Shown: positions 47,561-58,093 of the stretch, in pieces | Layout of the letters: each line of letters begins with the position of its first letter | Position numbering within the stretch: position 1 is the stretch's first letter | NCBI RefSeq assembly: GCF_000368965.1 | Contig: NZ_KB849779.1 | Coordinates: 1 to 64,000 of the forward strand | Length of the DNA: 64,000 nucleotides | Source: Acinetobacter calcoaceticus DSM 30006 = CIP 81.8 | GTDB taxonomy: Bacteria; Pseudomonadota; Gammaproteobacteria; Pseudomonadales; Moraxellaceae | Reading direction: 5' to 3' | Position numbers and translations under genes: made by a program | Notes under the pieces: model-generated | What the model was told of the DNA's origin: nothing | Database searches by the model: none | What the model saw: only the letters and a program-made list of their open reading frames with translations

Positions 47561-50332
47561 ATGCCACCATTTGTCTTGGTTGATGGGTCCTATTTTTTAT
47601 TTCGTGCATATCATGCATTACCACCATTGACGACCTCTACAGGGTTACATACCAATGCAATACGTGGAGCAATTTCTGCGATTCAAAAATTGATGCGTCG
47701 TATGCAACCTACGCATATGGCTGTAATTTTTGATACCCCCGAACCAACCTTCCGTCATAAGCTTTCACCGATCTATAAAGGTGACCGCCCGAGCATGCCC
47801 GAAGAGTTGTCTCAACAAATTCCATATTTACATGCATTGATTAAAGCTCAAGGTATTCCTTTATATAGTCTCCCTGGCGCGGAAGCAGATGACATTATCG
47901 GTACACTTGCTAAACGTGCCGTACTCGAAGGCCATCATGTTCTCATCTCGACTGGAGATAAAGACATGGCTCAATTAGTTAATGATCATGTAAAGTTAGA
48001 AGATAGCTTTAAAGATCGCGTAATGGACACCGACGGTGTATTTGAGAAGTTTGGAGTTTGGCCAAATCAGATTATCGACTACTTGACTCTGATGGGTGAT
48101 GCATCTGACGGTATTATGGGTGTACCGGGTGTAGGCGCAAAGACAGCAGCCAAGTTACTGACTGAATATGGCACTCTGGACAATATCATTGCCAATGCAG
48201 ATCAACTTAAAGGCAAGATTAGCCAGAATATCAAAGATAATTTAGACAATATTAAGCTTGATCATCAGTTAGCAAGCATTGTGTGCGATCTTCCTTTAGA
48301 ACTCGATTGGCATGAATTAAAGCTTATCGACCCAAATGTTGATGCTTTACGCAACCTATATACTGAGCTTGAATTTAGAAATCAGTTACAGTCGCTTGAT
48401 CATCCAAATAATCCGAACAGCTCAAGTTATAAACAACAAGTTTCACAGGTCGTAGTTCAAGATGAAGTTAAACCGGCTGACTCTATAGAAACTGAAGATC
48501 AGGCAAGCTTAACCAGTCAAGATGACCAACTTGGAACCGCCAATTACCACACCGTTTTAACTCAAGAAGCATGGGATCAACTCTGGCAACGGATGCAAAA
48601 TGCCGATCATTTTGCCATTGATACAGAAACCACGAGTCTTGACTATCGTATTGCTGAAATGGTCGGTTTTTCAATCGCATTTGATGCACAAGATGCTTAT
48701 TATGTTCCTTTAGCACATACCTATGAAAATGCTCCACAGCAACTGAACCGTGAGCAAATTCTGGCTCAAATTAAGCCTGTATTAGAAAATAAAGCGGTTA
48801 AAAAAATTGGTCATCATCTTAAATATGATGCACACATTTTTGCAAACCACGGAATTGAGTTAAAAGGCTGGTATTTCGATACCATGTTGGCATCTTACGT
48901 ATTGAATGCGGCAGCGACTCGTCATGGAATGGATGATGTTGCTCGTGTCTACTTAAGTCACTTAACAACAACTTTTGAGCAAATTGCCGGCAAAGGTGCA
49001 AAGCAGAAAACATTTAATCAAATTGAGATTGAAGTCGCTGCCCACTATGCAGCAGAAGATGCGCATGTCACCTATCGTTTGTATGAAGTACTTTCAAATA
49101 AACTTAAGCCATTCCCTGAGTTAGAAAATATTTTATATAACATCGAAATGCCAGTTGCCCGAATTTTATCAGGCATGGAAGAAGATGGCATTCGTTTAGA
49201 TCATGCATTCCTAGATAACTTAAGTGTTGAATTTGCAAAAACTATGGAAGGTCTTGAAAATCAGGCCATGGAAATTGCGGATGAAACTTTTAATATTGCT
49301 TCACCTAAACAAGTAGGCGAAATACTATTTGATAAATTAGGAATCAAAGGTGGTAAAAAAACCGCAACTGGGCAATACAGTACAAGCGAAAGTGTTTTAG
49401 AAAAAATTGAGCATCCTTTAGCAGAAATTATTTTAGAACATCGCGGATTGGCAAAGCTAAAGAGTACTTATACGGACCGTTTAGTTGAGCAGTCTCATAA
49501 CGATACGCATCGTGTACATACGAGCTATCATCAAGCTTTAACAGCAACAGGCCGCCTATCCTCTTCTGACCCTAACTTACAAAATATTCCAATTCGTAGA
49601 CAAATTGGTCGTCAGATTCGTAAAGCATTCATTGCACCAGAAGGCCGAGTTCTATTGGCTGCCGATTACTCGCAAATTGAATTACGTTTAATGGCACATT
49701 TTTCTCAAGATGATGCGTTAGTACATGCGTTCCAGCACGGACAAGATGTTCACCGTCGTACTGCTGCCGAAGTATTGGGTATTGCAATTGAAGATGTGAC
49801 TAATGACCAACGTCGTCAAGCCAAAGCAGTAAACTTTGGTCTACTTTATGGTATGTCTGAGTTTGGTTTAATTCGTCAATTAGGCTTCACACGTCAAGAG
49901 TCGCAAAATTATATTAAGCAATATTTCCAACGTTATCCAGGCATCTATGAATATATGCAACGCACACGTCAAGTTGCATCAGAGCAAGGATTTGTTGAAA
50001 CCATTTTAGGTCGTCGTCTTTATACGCCTGATATTGATGCACGAAATGTGATGGTGCGTAAAGCTGCCGAACGTGCCGCGATCAATGCACCTTTACAAGG
50101 TAGTGCAGCTGATATCATTAAACTTGCGATGATTGAAGTAGATAAAATTCTGCCAAAAGATCAAGCAAAGTTACTTCTTCAAGTACACGATGAATTAGTT
50201 TTTGAAGCCGATCAAAACATTGCTGAAGAACTTTCCAAACAAATCGCAAAAGTCATGGAATCAGTTGTAGAAATTTCTGTGCCTTTAGTGGTTGAGGTAG
50301 GACAAGGTCTAAACTGGGATGATGCTCATTAA
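47561..50332 (+). CDS. polA: DNA polymerase I
   Basis: The 923-residue enzyme has three domains: a 5'-3' exonuclease (about 1-290; VDGSYFLFRAYHAL, GAEADDIIGTLA), a 3'-5' exonuclease (about 330-520; IDTETTSLD shows the acidic metal ligands, so proofreading appears active) and a family A polymerase (about 540-923; ADYSQIELR motif A, RRQAKAVNFGLLYG motif B, VHDELVFE motif C). It acts in Okazaki fragment processing and repair. It is a single-gene unit ending at a terminator. Confidence 0.98.
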   Translation: MPPFVLVDGSYFLFRAYHALPPLTTSTGLHTNAIRGAISAIQKLMRRMQPTHMAVIFDTPEPTFRHKLSPIYKGDRPSMPEELSQQIPYLHALIKAQGIPLYSLPGAEADDIIGTLAKRAVLEGHHVLISTGDKDMAQLVNDHVKLEDSFKDRVMDTDGVFEKFGVWPNQIIDYLTLMGDASDGIMGVPGVGAKTAAKLLTEYGTLDNIIANADQLKGKISQNIKDNLDNIKLDHQLASIVCDLPLELDWHELKLIDPNVDALRNLYTELEFRNQLQSLDHPNNPNSSSYKQQVSQVVVQDEVKPADSIETEDQASLTSQDDQLGTANYHTVLTQEAWDQLWQRMQNADHFAIDTETTSLDYRIAEMVGFSIAFDAQDAYYVPLAHTYENAPQQLNREQILAQIKPVLENKAVKKIGHHLKYDAHIFANHGIELKGWYFDTMLASYVLNAAATRHGMDDVARVYLSHLTTTFEQIAGKGAKQKTFNQIEIEVAAHYAAEDAHVTYRLYEVLSNKLKPFPELENILYNIEMPVARILSGMEEDGIRLDHAFLDNLSVEFAKTMEGLENQAMEIADETFNIASPKQVGEILFDKLGIKGGKKTATGQYSTSESVLEKIEHPLAEIILEHRGLAKLKSTYTDRLVEQSHNDTHRVHTSYHQALTATGRLSSSDPNLQNIPIRRQIGRQIRKAFIAPEGRVLLAADYSQIELRLMAHFSQDDALVHAFQHGQDVHRRTAAEVLGIAIEDVTNDQRRQAKAVNFGLLYGMSEFGLIRQLGFTRQESQNYIKQYFQRYPGIYEYMQRTRQVASEQGFVETILGRRLYTPDIDARNVMVRKAAERAAINAPLQGSAADIIKLAMIEVDKILPKDQAKLLLQVHDELVFEADQNIAEELSKQIAKVMESVVEISVPLVVEVGQGLNWDDAH

Positions 50333-50344
50333 TTAACAGAAATA

Positions 50345-50375
50345 AAAAAGGGCTGTGAAATACAGCCCTTTTTTA
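50345..50375. terminator. Bidirectional terminator between polA and yggT
   Basis: A 12-bp stem (50345-50356 with 50362-50373), 5-base loop, with A and T runs on both sides. Confidence 0.9.
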
Positions 50376-50385
50376 TTGAATCAGC

Positions 50386-50955
50386 TTAAAGACCAGTTAA
50401 AAGAACTTTAGCAACTTCATTCATTAAAATTTCGGCAATATAGAGTGCCAAAAAAGCCAAAATTGGCGACAAGTCAATCATTCCCATATTAGGCAATAAA
50501 CGACGGAATGGCGCGAGTAATGGTTCAGCCAAATCTTGAATCACCTCAATATAAGGTGAACGCGATTGAGTGAACATAACAACCCAACTCAAAATGATTG
50601 TTGCGAAAATTAAATAACGGCAGAAACGAATCAAGTCCTGAATCATGGTTACAAATGTCAGAATCAGTAAATGAATCGGACTATTTGGCATAGAGCCAGA
50701 AAGATACATCACACCGAAAATTTTCAGTAAATACAATGTAATTAAAAGAACCAACGCAGCCAAATTAAATCGGCCTTTTGCGACCGTCGGAAAAATTCGG
50801 CCAAAAATATCAACAATCTTAGTCGCTTTTACGGTCGATAAAACCACAGGATTATAAGGACTTACTGCCGCTAATTGCATTAAAAAACGGAAAAAGACCA
50901 ATAAAATCGCGACATTAATTAAAATTCCAAAAATTAGCGCAGAATTTGCACCCAT
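50386..50955 (-). CDS. YggT-family membrane protein
   Basis: The 189-residue protein has four or five membrane helices in two similar halves. The conserved SPYNPVV and LLAPFRRLLPNMGMIDLSPILAFL motif, typical of YggT, is present near the C terminus. The family, found beside proC in many bacteria, is linked to osmotic or K+ tolerance and, in others, to division and thylakoid shape. It lies 21 bases after proC in a proC-yggT unit. Confidence 0.88.
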   Translation of the reverse strand: MGANSALIFGILINVAILLVFFRFLMQLAAVSPYNPVVLSTVKATKIVDIFGRIFPTVAKGRFNLAALVLLITLYLLKIFGVMYLSGSMPNSPIHLLILTFVTMIQDLIRFCRYLIFATIILSWVVMFTQSRSPYIEVIQDLAEPLLAPFRRLLPNMGMIDLSPILAFLALYIAEILMNEVAKVLLTGL

Positions 50956-50976
50956 AGTTGTCTTATCCTATTTAAG

Positions 50977-51822
50977 CTATTTCGCACTGTCACTCAATTC
51001 TTGAGCCAATTCTTGGCTACGCTTCTGAGCAGCAGCCAATGCAGATTGAATATTTTGGGAGATTTGTGCACGGTCAAAAACTTCAAGTGCAGCTTGTGTT
51101 GTACCATTTGGCGATGTCACATTCTTACGAAGTTCAGATGGAGTATTTGAACTGGTAATTGCCATTTGAGCTGCACCTAACGCCGTTTGAAGAGTCAAAG
51201 CGGTTGCAACTTTTTCATCTAGTCCTAAATTTTTACCCGCACGGATCATACTTTCCATGAGATAGAAAAAATATGCAGGACCTGAGCCAGAAACTGCCGT
51301 TACCGCATCAATTTGAGCTTCGGAGTTTACCCAAATTGTTAAGCCTGTGGCTGCTAAAATCTGACTTGTTAATTCACGATCCGAAGTACCCACTACATCA
51401 TTTGCATAGATACCATGCGCGCCAGTTTGAACCAGAGCTGGTGTATTTGGCATAACTCGCACAATTCGATCGCTATCAATTAAATTTGATATTGTTTGAA
51501 TTTCAGCACCAGCAATAATTGAAATGACCAACTTATCTGATAACAGACCTTTCAAAGGACGTAAAACAGTCGCCAGAACTTGGGGTTTTACCGCCAGTAC
51601 AACAACATCAGCATTTTGAATTGCAGCCACGTTATCTTGTGTTACGTGGACTTCTTTCTCTTGTAATAATTGACGGATCTGTTCAACAGGATCTGAAACT
51701 GTAATACGTGTCGGTGGTAAACCTCTTGAAACCAGCCCGCCAATTAAAGCTTGGGCCATATTACCGCCACCAATAAAACAGATATTACAATTTACTGCAC
51801 TTGCCATAACCATATTCGCCAT
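50977..51822 (-). CDS. proC: Pyrroline-5-carboxylate reductase
   Basis: The 281-residue enzyme makes proline from P5C with NAD(P)H. The N-terminal Rossmann motif IGGGNMAQALIGG and the C-terminal SGSGPAYFF and TSPNGTTQAALE segments are diagnostic. Three ATG codons lie in frame within the first six codons (51822, 51813, 51807), so the start is uncertain by five residues. All three lie within the 3' end of tilS, so the genes overlap by 23 to 38 bases. Confidence 0.95.
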   Translation of the reverse strand: MANMVMASAVNCNICFIGGGNMAQALIGGLVSRGLPPTRITVSDPVEQIRQLLQEKEVHVTQDNVAAIQNADVVVLAVKPQVLATVLRPLKGLLSDKLVISIIAGAEIQTISNLIDSDRIVRVMPNTPALVQTGAHGIYANDVVGTSDRELTSQILAATGLTIWVNSEAQIDAVTAVSGSGPAYFFYLMESMIRAGKNLGLDEKVATALTLQTALGAAQMAITSSNTPSELRKNVTSPNGTTQAALEVFDRAQISQNIQSALAAAQKRSQELAQELSDSAK

Positions 51823-53188
51823 TTACCAGATTACAAGAATGAGAAATTAAATCTGGTTGCCATCCTCCTTGCTCACAATACGGAGACTGAGCCAACCAAA
51901 ATCCTTTCGGTGTAAAAACCCCAAGCATAACATTATCTATGACTAATATTTGAATTGTATGACGAAGCCAAGGCAAAATATGTGCTTCTTGAATTGCTTT
52001 TTTTAATGGCCATTGACCAATACGGCCATATAAATGGACTTTTTCCCCACCTTGACGTCGAATTATTCTCAATTTTTCATTTAATAAAGATGAAGCCAAA
52101 CCGATTTTTTTTTGTTTAATCTGAAAATTTCCTGAAGCGTAATGCACTATTTCTCCCATTTGGAAATGATGCTCCGATTCAGCTTCAACTGGACTTAATG
52201 TTTCAGCAAGAAAAGCCTGCTTACTCAATCTATAAAGATGGTGTTGATAACGGACATAGTAAAACTGATTCCAGTGTAATGCCGCTTGTGCATCAGACTT
52301 TGAATCAATCACTTCATTTTTTAAGCGCTCGACCATTTCAAAAGCAGGTCGATATTGCCCATTACCTTTCATCCAAACCGAAAGCAACTGGCGCTGACGG
52401 GCAGCCGATAAATCTAACAATTTAGTTAAGTCCAAACACTCAGCGGTACCACAATGCTTTAAATCGACTATCAAAACTTCTTCTAAAATTTCAGAAGCAT
52501 CTTGCATCAAATAACTGGTTCGACTAAGTGCTTGCTGCATTTTAGGAAAGCGGTTTTGTAAAAAAGGCCAAAGTTCCTCACGCGACCATGCTCGATCATA
52601 GTGAATATCATAATTTGTAGGGTCATTTACATACTCAATTTCAAGTTGAGTAGTCCAATCGGCAATTTGCTCACGAGTTAAATCTAAAAAAGGACGCCAA
52701 ATTGTCATGTCTACACGGTAATCAATAGATTGCATTGCAGCTAATCCATCAACACCTGCACCCGACAACAACCTCAACATTACTGTTTCAGCCTGATCTT
52801 GTTGATGATGAGCAAGTAATAAAATTTCGTTGGGTTGTAAATGCTGTCGATAAGCTTGATAACGTACTTGACGTGCTTGAGCTTCCAAATTACCTTCGGT
52901 AACTTGAACTTTTTGAATAATATAAGGAATATCTAAGCGAGTAGCTTGTTTAGTAACGAGTTTCCCCCATTCTGCACTTTGTGATTGCAGTTGGTGATCG
53001 ATATAAATCGCTCGGATCTTTTGAGGGAAAATTTGAGACATCAAATGTAGTAGCAGCATTGAATCCATGCCGCCACTACATCCAATAAGAAAAGAACTAT
53101 TTTCTGAAAACAGTTGAGCCTGCTTTAAGACATTATGCCTAAATTTGCGCTGCCAAACTTCATTAAACGTTGATAACGTGCTTCGCAT
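51785..53188 (-). CDS. tilS: tRNA(Ile)-lysidine synthase TilS
   Basis: The 467-residue enzyme modifies the CAU anticodon of a minor tRNA-Ile so it reads AUA. The PP-loop SGGMDS (38-43) binds ATP, and the YIDHQLQ and [10 protein letters not shown] segments belong to the N-terminal domain. A C-terminal [12 protein letters not shown] segment belongs to the tRNA-binding part. The start lies 64 bases inside the 3' end of accA, and the 3' end overlaps proC, so translation along accA-tilS-proC is tightly linked. Confidence 0.93.
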   Translation of the reverse strand: MRSTLSTFNEVWQRKFRHNVLKQAQLFSENSSFLIGCSGGMDSMLLLHLMSQIFPQKIRAIYIDHQLQSQSAEWGKLVTKQATRLDIPYIIQKVQVTEGNLEAQARQVRYQAYRQHLQPNEILLLAHHQQDQAETVMLRLLSGAGVDGLAAMQSIDYRVDMTIWRPFLDLTREQIADWTTQLEIEYVNDPTNYDIHYDRAWSREELWPFLQNRFPKMQQALSRTSYLMQDASEILEEVLIVDLKHCGTAECLDLTKLLDLSAARQRQLLSVWMKGNGQYRPAFEMVERLKNEVIDSKSDAQAALHWNQFYYVRYQHHLYRLSKQAFLAETLSPVEAESEHHFQMGEIVHYASGNFQIKQKKIGLASSLLNEKLRIIRRQGGEKVHLYGRIGQWPLKKAIQEAHILPWLRHTIQILVIDNVMLGVFTPKGFWLAQSPYCEQGGWQPDLISHSCNLVNGEYGYGKCSKL

Positions 53189-53946
53189 CGTTCATTTGCA
53201 TCCAGTGGTAGCAATTCATCCAAAGCTTGCTTCAAAACTACTTTTAGGTTTTGCATGACTTGCTCAGGGTCTAAATGTGCCCCTTCGCCTTCATCTACTA
53301 CATATTCAACAATACCTAGAGATTGTAATTTGTCTGCTGTCAAACCTAAAGCTTCACTCGCTTGAGCCGCTTTTTCAGCAGTTTTCCATAAAATAGATGC
53401 GCAGCCTTCTGGTGAAATCACAGAATAAATACTGTGGGATAACATAATTACTCTGTCAGCCACACCAATACCTAAAGCACCACCAGAACCACCTTCACCC
53501 AGTACTGTTGCAACAACAGGAACTTTCAAACGTGAAAGTTGAGCAAGGCTAGTTGCAATTGCTTCGGCTTGTCCACGCTCTTCAGCACCAACACCCGGGT
53601 AAGCACCCATAGTATCAATAAACGTGAAAACCGGAAGATTAAAACGCTCAGCCATATCTAATAGGCGTTGAGATTTGCGGTAACCTTCAGGGTTAGCCAT
53701 ACCGAAGTTATGCTTTAATTTTTCACGGGTACTACGACCACGGTGTTGTCCAATGACCATCACAGGTTGACCGTCAAAACGAGCAAGACCACCTACCATC
53801 GCACCATCGTCACCAAACAAACGATCACCATGCAAGGCGTCAAACTCTGTAAAGATTTCACCGACATAATCTAGAAACTGCGGACGTTCAGGATGACGTG
53901 CAATTTGAACCGTTGTCCAAGCTTTGGACTGAGTAGATTTTTTCAT
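53125..53946 (-). CDS. accA: Acetyl-CoA carboxylase carboxyltransferase subunit alpha
   Basis: The 273-residue subunit works with AccD to form malonyl-CoA. It shows [12 protein letters not shown], the [14 protein letters not shown] stretch, [17 protein letters not shown] and [13 protein letters not shown]. It is about 45 residues shorter than E. coli AccA at the N terminus; the lacking part is the helical lead region, and the carboxyltransferase core is complete. It sits 18 bases downstream of ppx. Confidence 0.95.
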   Translation of the reverse strand: MKKSTQSKAWTTVQIARHPERPQFLDYVGEIFTEFDALHGDRLFGDDGAMVGGLARFDGQPVMVIGQHRGRSTREKLKHNFGMANPEGYRKSQRLLDMAERFNLPVFTFIDTMGAYPGVGAEERGQAEAIATSLAQLSRLKVPVVATVLGEGGSGGALGIGVADRVIMLSHSIYSVISPEGCASILWKTAEKAAQASEALGLTADKLQSLGIVEYVVDEGEGAHLDPEQVMQNLKVVLKQALDELLPLDANERCEARYQRLMKFGSANLGIMS

Positions 53947-53964
53947 AGGTCGAATATTATCCCT

Positions 53965-55485
53965 TTAATCGATAAATTTTTCCGACTGAATATTCAATTC
54001 AATGTCCCAATGCTTAAACTGCTCTTGCTCATCATGCAAGTCGGCAACTAACAATGGCCATTGTTTGGCATCACCAGAAACACTAAGCTGCCATTGTTGA
54101 TCATTTATGATGGTCAGTTCAATGGCAGGAAGCATCTGATCACTTCGGCTATGGTTGAGTAAAACTGCTAGGCGAAGCAATAAACTTAAGTAAAGTAATT
54201 TATGACCACCAGCCTTCAAAATTTCGTTTTTTACATCATTTCGTAATTTACGACGATGATGAGCAACTAAATGTGAAAGATGATTTTGATCAATTTGCGA
54301 GAAACCCGGAATATCAGAATGCTGTAATAAATAAGCACCATGGCGATGATAACCACCATGACTAATTGCTAAACCAATTTCATGTAAATAAGCTGACCGA
54401 CGCAGTAAGTCACTGTCTTCACTCGTTAAATTAAGAGATTTAGCAACACCATCAAATAATTGTTGTGCTGTCTTAACAACACGTTCTGCTTGTTTAGGGT
54501 CAGCATTATAACGGCCCATTAGAGCTTGTACACTGCGGTCGCGAATATCTTCATGTTTAAATCGACCTAATAGGTCATACATAACACCTTCGCGTAATGC
54601 ACCATCAGAATATGCCAAACGATCAATTTCTAGAACTTCAAAAACTGCGTACAAAATTGCCAATCCGGCTGGCAAAACTGCTCGTCGATCCTCTCTTAAT
54701 CCTTCAAAATCAATTTCAGAAACATTTTTAAACTTAAGTAATTTATCTTTGAGTTTGTATAACCCTTCTCGAGTGACATTTTCTTGTTCATCACTTAAGC
54801 CCATATTAACCATAATTTGGCGACAGGCTTTAATCGTTCCACTCGAACCAACGACAGTATCCCACCCTTCCATTTTATAAGTCGTTGCTATAGCAGAAAG
54901 TTCTTTACGGGCAGCAACTACGGCCTTATCAAATGATTTTTGGGTAATTTCCCCATCAGAAAAGTAAGCTGTTGTATAGGCCACACAGCCCATTTGTAAT
55001 GACTCGGTATAAATCGGTTCAAACTCTTCACCGATAATAAATTCGGTAGAACCACCACCAATATCAACAACTAAGCGACGTCCACCATTGGCCATGGTAT
55101 GCGATACGCCCAAATAGATCAGACGAGCTTCTTCTCGCCCTGCAATAATTTCAATAGGTTTAGGTAAAATTTCTGCAGCTTTTTGAATAAATTCATGACC
55201 ATTTTTTGCCTGACGCAAGGCATTAGTAGCCACAATTCGTAAACGATTAGGTTGAACAGAACTCAATCTTCCAACAAAACGCGCTAGACATGCCAAACCA
55301 CGTTGCTGAGCGGCTTCTGTTAAATTTTTATTCTCATCTAAACCAGCTGCAAGCTGTACTTTTTCTGACATCGAAGCAACTTTTTTAACTTCACCGTGAT
55401 CTACCCGTGCAATTGCAAGGTGAAAGCTGTTCGACCCCATATCTATGGCGGCAAGTAATTCTTCATCAATCAGAAAGTCAGACAT
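53965..55485 (-). CDS. ppx: Exopolyphosphatase Ppx/GppA
   Basis: From ATG 55485 the protein has 506 residues. The ASKHA-fold motifs AAIDMGSNSFHLAIARV, DIGGGSTEF and GSSGT are followed by a C-terminal HD-like helical domain (HEIGLAISHGGYHRH, HLVAHHRR). It degrades polyphosphate or pppGpp. The length fits Ppx with its C-terminal domain. An upstream in-frame start at 55512 would add nine residues. It is divergent from trxA. Confidence 0.9.
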   Translation of the reverse strand: MSDFLIDEELLAAIDMGSNSFHLAIARVDHGEVKKVASMSEKVQLAAGLDENKNLTEAAQQRGLACLARFVGRLSSVQPNRLRIVATNALRQAKNGHEFIQKAAEILPKPIEIIAGREEARLIYLGVSHTMANGGRRLVVDIGGGSTEFIIGEEFEPIYTESLQMGCVAYTTAYFSDGEITQKSFDKAVVAARKELSAIATTYKMEGWDTVVGSSGTIKACRQIMVNMGLSDEQENVTREGLYKLKDKLLKFKNVSEIDFEGLREDRRAVLPAGLAILYAVFEVLEIDRLAYSDGALREGVMYDLLGRFKHEDIRDRSVQALMGRYNADPKQAERVVKTAQQLFDGVAKSLNLTSEDSDLLRRSAYLHEIGLAISHGGYHRHGAYLLQHSDIPGFSQIDQNHLSHLVAHHRRKLRNDVKNEILKAGGHKLLYLSLLLRLAVLLNHSRSDQMLPAIELTIINDQQWQLSVSGDAKQWPLLVADLHDEQEQFKHWDIELNIQSEKFID

Positions 55486-55764
55486 TATTGAACTAAACCC
55501 ATAACAATTCACGCCTAGAGTAATTCACAAGAATGCAATTGAAAAGCCATTTTCATCAACAATTAACTGTCATTTATATTTTTCTATTTATGAGTTGATT
55601 GTACAAGTCGATGATGAATATCGTGAGCATCCATTAGACAAATTTAGTTAAGCCTTGAATAATAGCATCAAACCCTTACATTGAACTAAGTAGCTATGTA
55701 ATACTGATAGAGATAATTTTCTCCTGTAGTAATAGCACTTTTTTCTAAAAATTGGAGCCGTACC

Positions 55765-56091
55765 ATGTCTGCGACTATTGTAAATACAACTGATGATAAC
55801 TTCCAAGCAGATGTTCTAGACGCTGAAACACCTGTACTTGTTGACTTCTGGGCAGGTTGGTGTGCACCTTGTAAAGCAATTGCACCTGTTCTTGAAGACT
55901 TATCAAGTGAATATGCTGGTAAAGTAAAAATTGTTAAAGTTGATGTGACTTCTTGCGAAGATATTGCGGTGAAATACAATATCCGAAATATTCCTGCTTT
56001 ATTACTTTTCAAAAATGGTGAAGTCGTAGCTCAACAAATTGGCGCTGTACCTCGCTCTAAACTTGTTAGCTTTATTGATGAAAATGTTTAA
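55765..56091 (+). CDS. trxA: Thioredoxin
   Basis: The 108-residue protein matches thioredoxin over its full length, including DFWAGWCAPCKAIAP, the conserved KVDVT strand and a cis-proline in NIPALLLFKNG. The active site is WCAPC (32-36) rather than the usual WCGPC; the glycine-to-alanine change next to the proline could shift redox potential. It lies ahead of rho as in E. coli, with a terminator and a separate rho promoter between. Confidence 0.95.
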   Translation: MSATIVNTTDDNFQADVLDAETPVLVDFWAGWCAPCKAIAPVLEDLSSEYAGKVKIVKVDVTSCEDIAVKYNIRNIPALLLFKNGEVVAQQIGAVPRSKLVSFIDENV

Positions 56092-56110
56092 GTCAAAATG
56101 CTAAGAATGA

Positions 56111-56146
56111 AAATACGCTATACTTTTTTATAGCGTATTTTTTTCG
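56111..56146 (+). terminator. Terminator of trxA
   Basis: A 12-bp stem (56111-56122 with 56129-56140), 6-base loop and long T run follow trxA. Confidence 0.88.
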
Positions 56147-56154
56147 GCTATAAA

Positions 56155-56183
56155 TTGACAAATTAACTCAGCTGGCTTATATT
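56155..56183 (+). promoter_or_regulatory. rho promoter
   Basis: A perfect TTGACA (56155-56160) and TATATT (56178-56183) are 17 bases apart. Transcription would start near 56190. Confidence 0.85.
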
Positions 56184-56413
56184 ACATGCTCAAGAGGCAC
56201 TGAAGGGAATCATCTTCGTCCGGCTTCTTACAAGACACAAACATAAAGATCGCCACTCGGCAACAGAAATTGTTTTTTCACATTTTTCTTCGAAACAATC
56301 AATCAGACTTCTGAATTGTTATTGTGTAAATACAATTGCGATAATCTTTTTTGTATGCGAGCGATTTTTCTTCTTTTTAAACCACACTCTACTCTTTCCT
56401 AATTCTGACCCTT
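56184..56413 (+). promoter_or_regulatory. Long untranslated leader of rho
   Basis: About 220 bases lie between the rho promoter and its ATG, with no convincing gene. The leader has unstructured C-rich, G-poor stretches at about 56210-56260 and 56375-56412, the type of sequence Rho loads on. E. coli rho is autoregulated by attenuation in a leader of similar length, so the same is likely here. No clear Shine-Dalgarno sequence precedes the ATG. Confidence 0.6.
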
Positions 56414-57682
56414 ATGAATTTAACTGAACTCAAGAAAAAACCAATTGGTGAATTAATTAAAATTGCTGAATTTATGGGCCTGGAAGGTATGGCTCGTAAC
56501 CGAAAGCAAGATATTATCTTTGCCATTTTGAAACGCCATGCAATGAATGGCGAAGAAATTTTTGGTGATGGCGTTCTTGAAATTCTCTCTGATGGTTTTG
56601 GTTTTTTGCGCTCTGCCGCAGGTTCGTATTTAGCAGGTCCGGATGATATTTATGTGAGTCCCTCACAAATCCGACGCTTTAACTTGCGTACAGGCGATAC
56701 CATCACAGGTACTATTCGCCCTCCAAAAGAAGGTGAGCGTTATTTTGCGTTGCTCAAAGTTAACCAGATTAACTATGACACGCCAGAAAATTCTCGAAAT
56801 AAAATTCTATTTGAAAATTTAACCCCCCTTTTCCCAACCGAACAATTGGTTATGGAACTAGGTAATGGTACGACAGAAGACTTAACTTCTCGTGTGGTTG
56901 ACTTAGTTGCGCCAATTGGTAAAGGTCAACGTTCTATTATTGTTGCACCGCCAAAAGCGGGTAAAACAATGTTACTTCAAAATATTGCTCAATCTATTGT
57001 TAGAAACAATCCTGAAGTATTCCTGATTGTTCTATTAATTGACGAGCGTCCAGAAGAAGTAACTGAAATGGAACGTACTGTTCGCGGTGAAGTCATTGCT
57101 TCAACCTTCGATGAAGCTCCTGCTCGCCACGTACAAGTTGCAGAAATGGTGATTGAAAAAGCAAAACGTCTTGTTGAACATAAAAAAGACGTTGTGATTC
57201 TGCTTGACTCTATTACCCGTTTAGCACGTGCATATAACACTGTCATTCCTTCATCAGGTAAAGTATTAACTGGTGGTGTAGATGCTCACGCATTAGAGCG
57301 CCCTAAACGCTTCTTCGGTGCTGCACGTAATATTGAAGAAGGTGGATCTCTTACGATCATCTCAACTGCTTTGATTGAAACAGGCAGTAAAATGGATGAC
57401 GTAATTTATGAAGAATTCAAAGGTACAGGTAACCAAGAGATTACTCTTGATCGCCGTATTGCTGAAAAACGCGTCTTCCCTGCCATGAATATTAAGAAAT
57501 CTGGCACCCGTCGTGAAGAACGCTTAATGGATGATGATAACTTACGTAAAGTATGGATCCTCCGTAAGCTTCTTCATCCTATGGATGAGTTAGCGGCAAT
57601 GGAATTCTTACTTGATCGCATGAAAGAAACTAAAACAAATGATGATTTCTTCGATCAAATGAAACGTAAAGCTTCAACTTAA
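56414..57682 (+). CDS. rho: Transcription termination factor Rho
   Basis: The 422-residue hexameric RNA helicase has an N-terminal RNA-binding domain ([24 protein letters not shown]) and a RecA-like ATPase core (APPKAGKT Walker [13 protein letters not shown], the [11 protein letters not shown]alker B and the R-loop [15 protein letters not shown]). Length equals the E. coli protein within three residues, with no inserted domain. It terminates untranslated transcripts. Confidence 0.98.
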   Translation: MNLTELKKKPIGELIKIAEFMGLEGMARNRKQDIIFAILKRHAMNGEEIFGDGVLEILSDGFGFLRSAAGSYLAGPDDIYVSPSQIRRFNLRTGDTITGTIRPPKEGERYFALLKVNQINYDTPENSRNKILFENLTPLFPTEQLVMELGNGTTEDLTSRVVDLVAPIGKGQRSIIVAPPKAGKTMLLQNIAQSIVRNNPEVFLIVLLIDERPEEVTEMERTVRGEVIASTFDEAPARHVQVAEMVIEKAKRLVEHKKDVVILLDSITRLARAYNTVIPSSGKVLTGGVDAHALERPKRFFGAARNIEEGGSLTIISTALIETGSKMDDVIYEEFKGTGNQEITLDRRIAEKRVFPAMNIKKSGTRREERLMDDDNLRKVWILRKLLHPMDELAAMEFLLDRMKETKTNDDFFDQMKRKAST

Positions 57683-57698
57683 TCGATTAATCTTCAAT

Positions 57699-57729
57699 AA
57701 AAAGCCGCTCTTTTGAGTGGCTTTTTATT
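57699..57729 (+). terminator. Terminator of rho
   Basis: A 12-bp stem with one G-U pair (57699-57710 with 57715-57726), 4-base loop and T run. Confidence 0.8.
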
Positions 57730-58093
57730 TGGTTGACAAGCTTTACACAAAAATACATTTTGCAGTTTTTTATGTAAAATTATTTATAAGATTTTGATAA
57801 TAAATATTTTTGAATTAAAAAAATTAAGTTTTTTAGTGGTTTACCCCTACCTTTCCCAATGTACTCGGGCTAATTGATTGTTTTTTTCTGTTAAGAAACA
57901 GACTTTTTTTCTCTTTTTCATACGTTTTTTTGACAGATGGCAGTAGTATTTCAGCATTTGCAGTGATAGCATAGCGGCAGACCAGTTAGACTGCTCCATG
58001 CGTTGTTACCTAGCTACGTTTTAGGAATAATAAAAGCAAAACAGTCCAACTTAGGTTTTTTTAATCTCAAATCTTTTTTGTGAGAGTGATGCC
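57730..58093 (+). other. Long non-coding region ahead of the alanine-rich lipoprotein gene
   Basis: This 364-base gap holds no convincing gene. It includes a short stem with a T run (57887-57892 with 57897-57902) and an isolated TTGACA near 57930 with no good -10 box. A 10-bp inverted repeat (57984-57993 with 58042-58051, one G-U pair) with a 48-base loop would structure the lipoprotein leader. Confidence 0.5.

Noticed and set aside
57887..57910. Short stem with T run as the end of a small RNA
   Set aside because: The stem is only 6 bp and no convincing promoter precedes it; kept as a note in the non-coding region.
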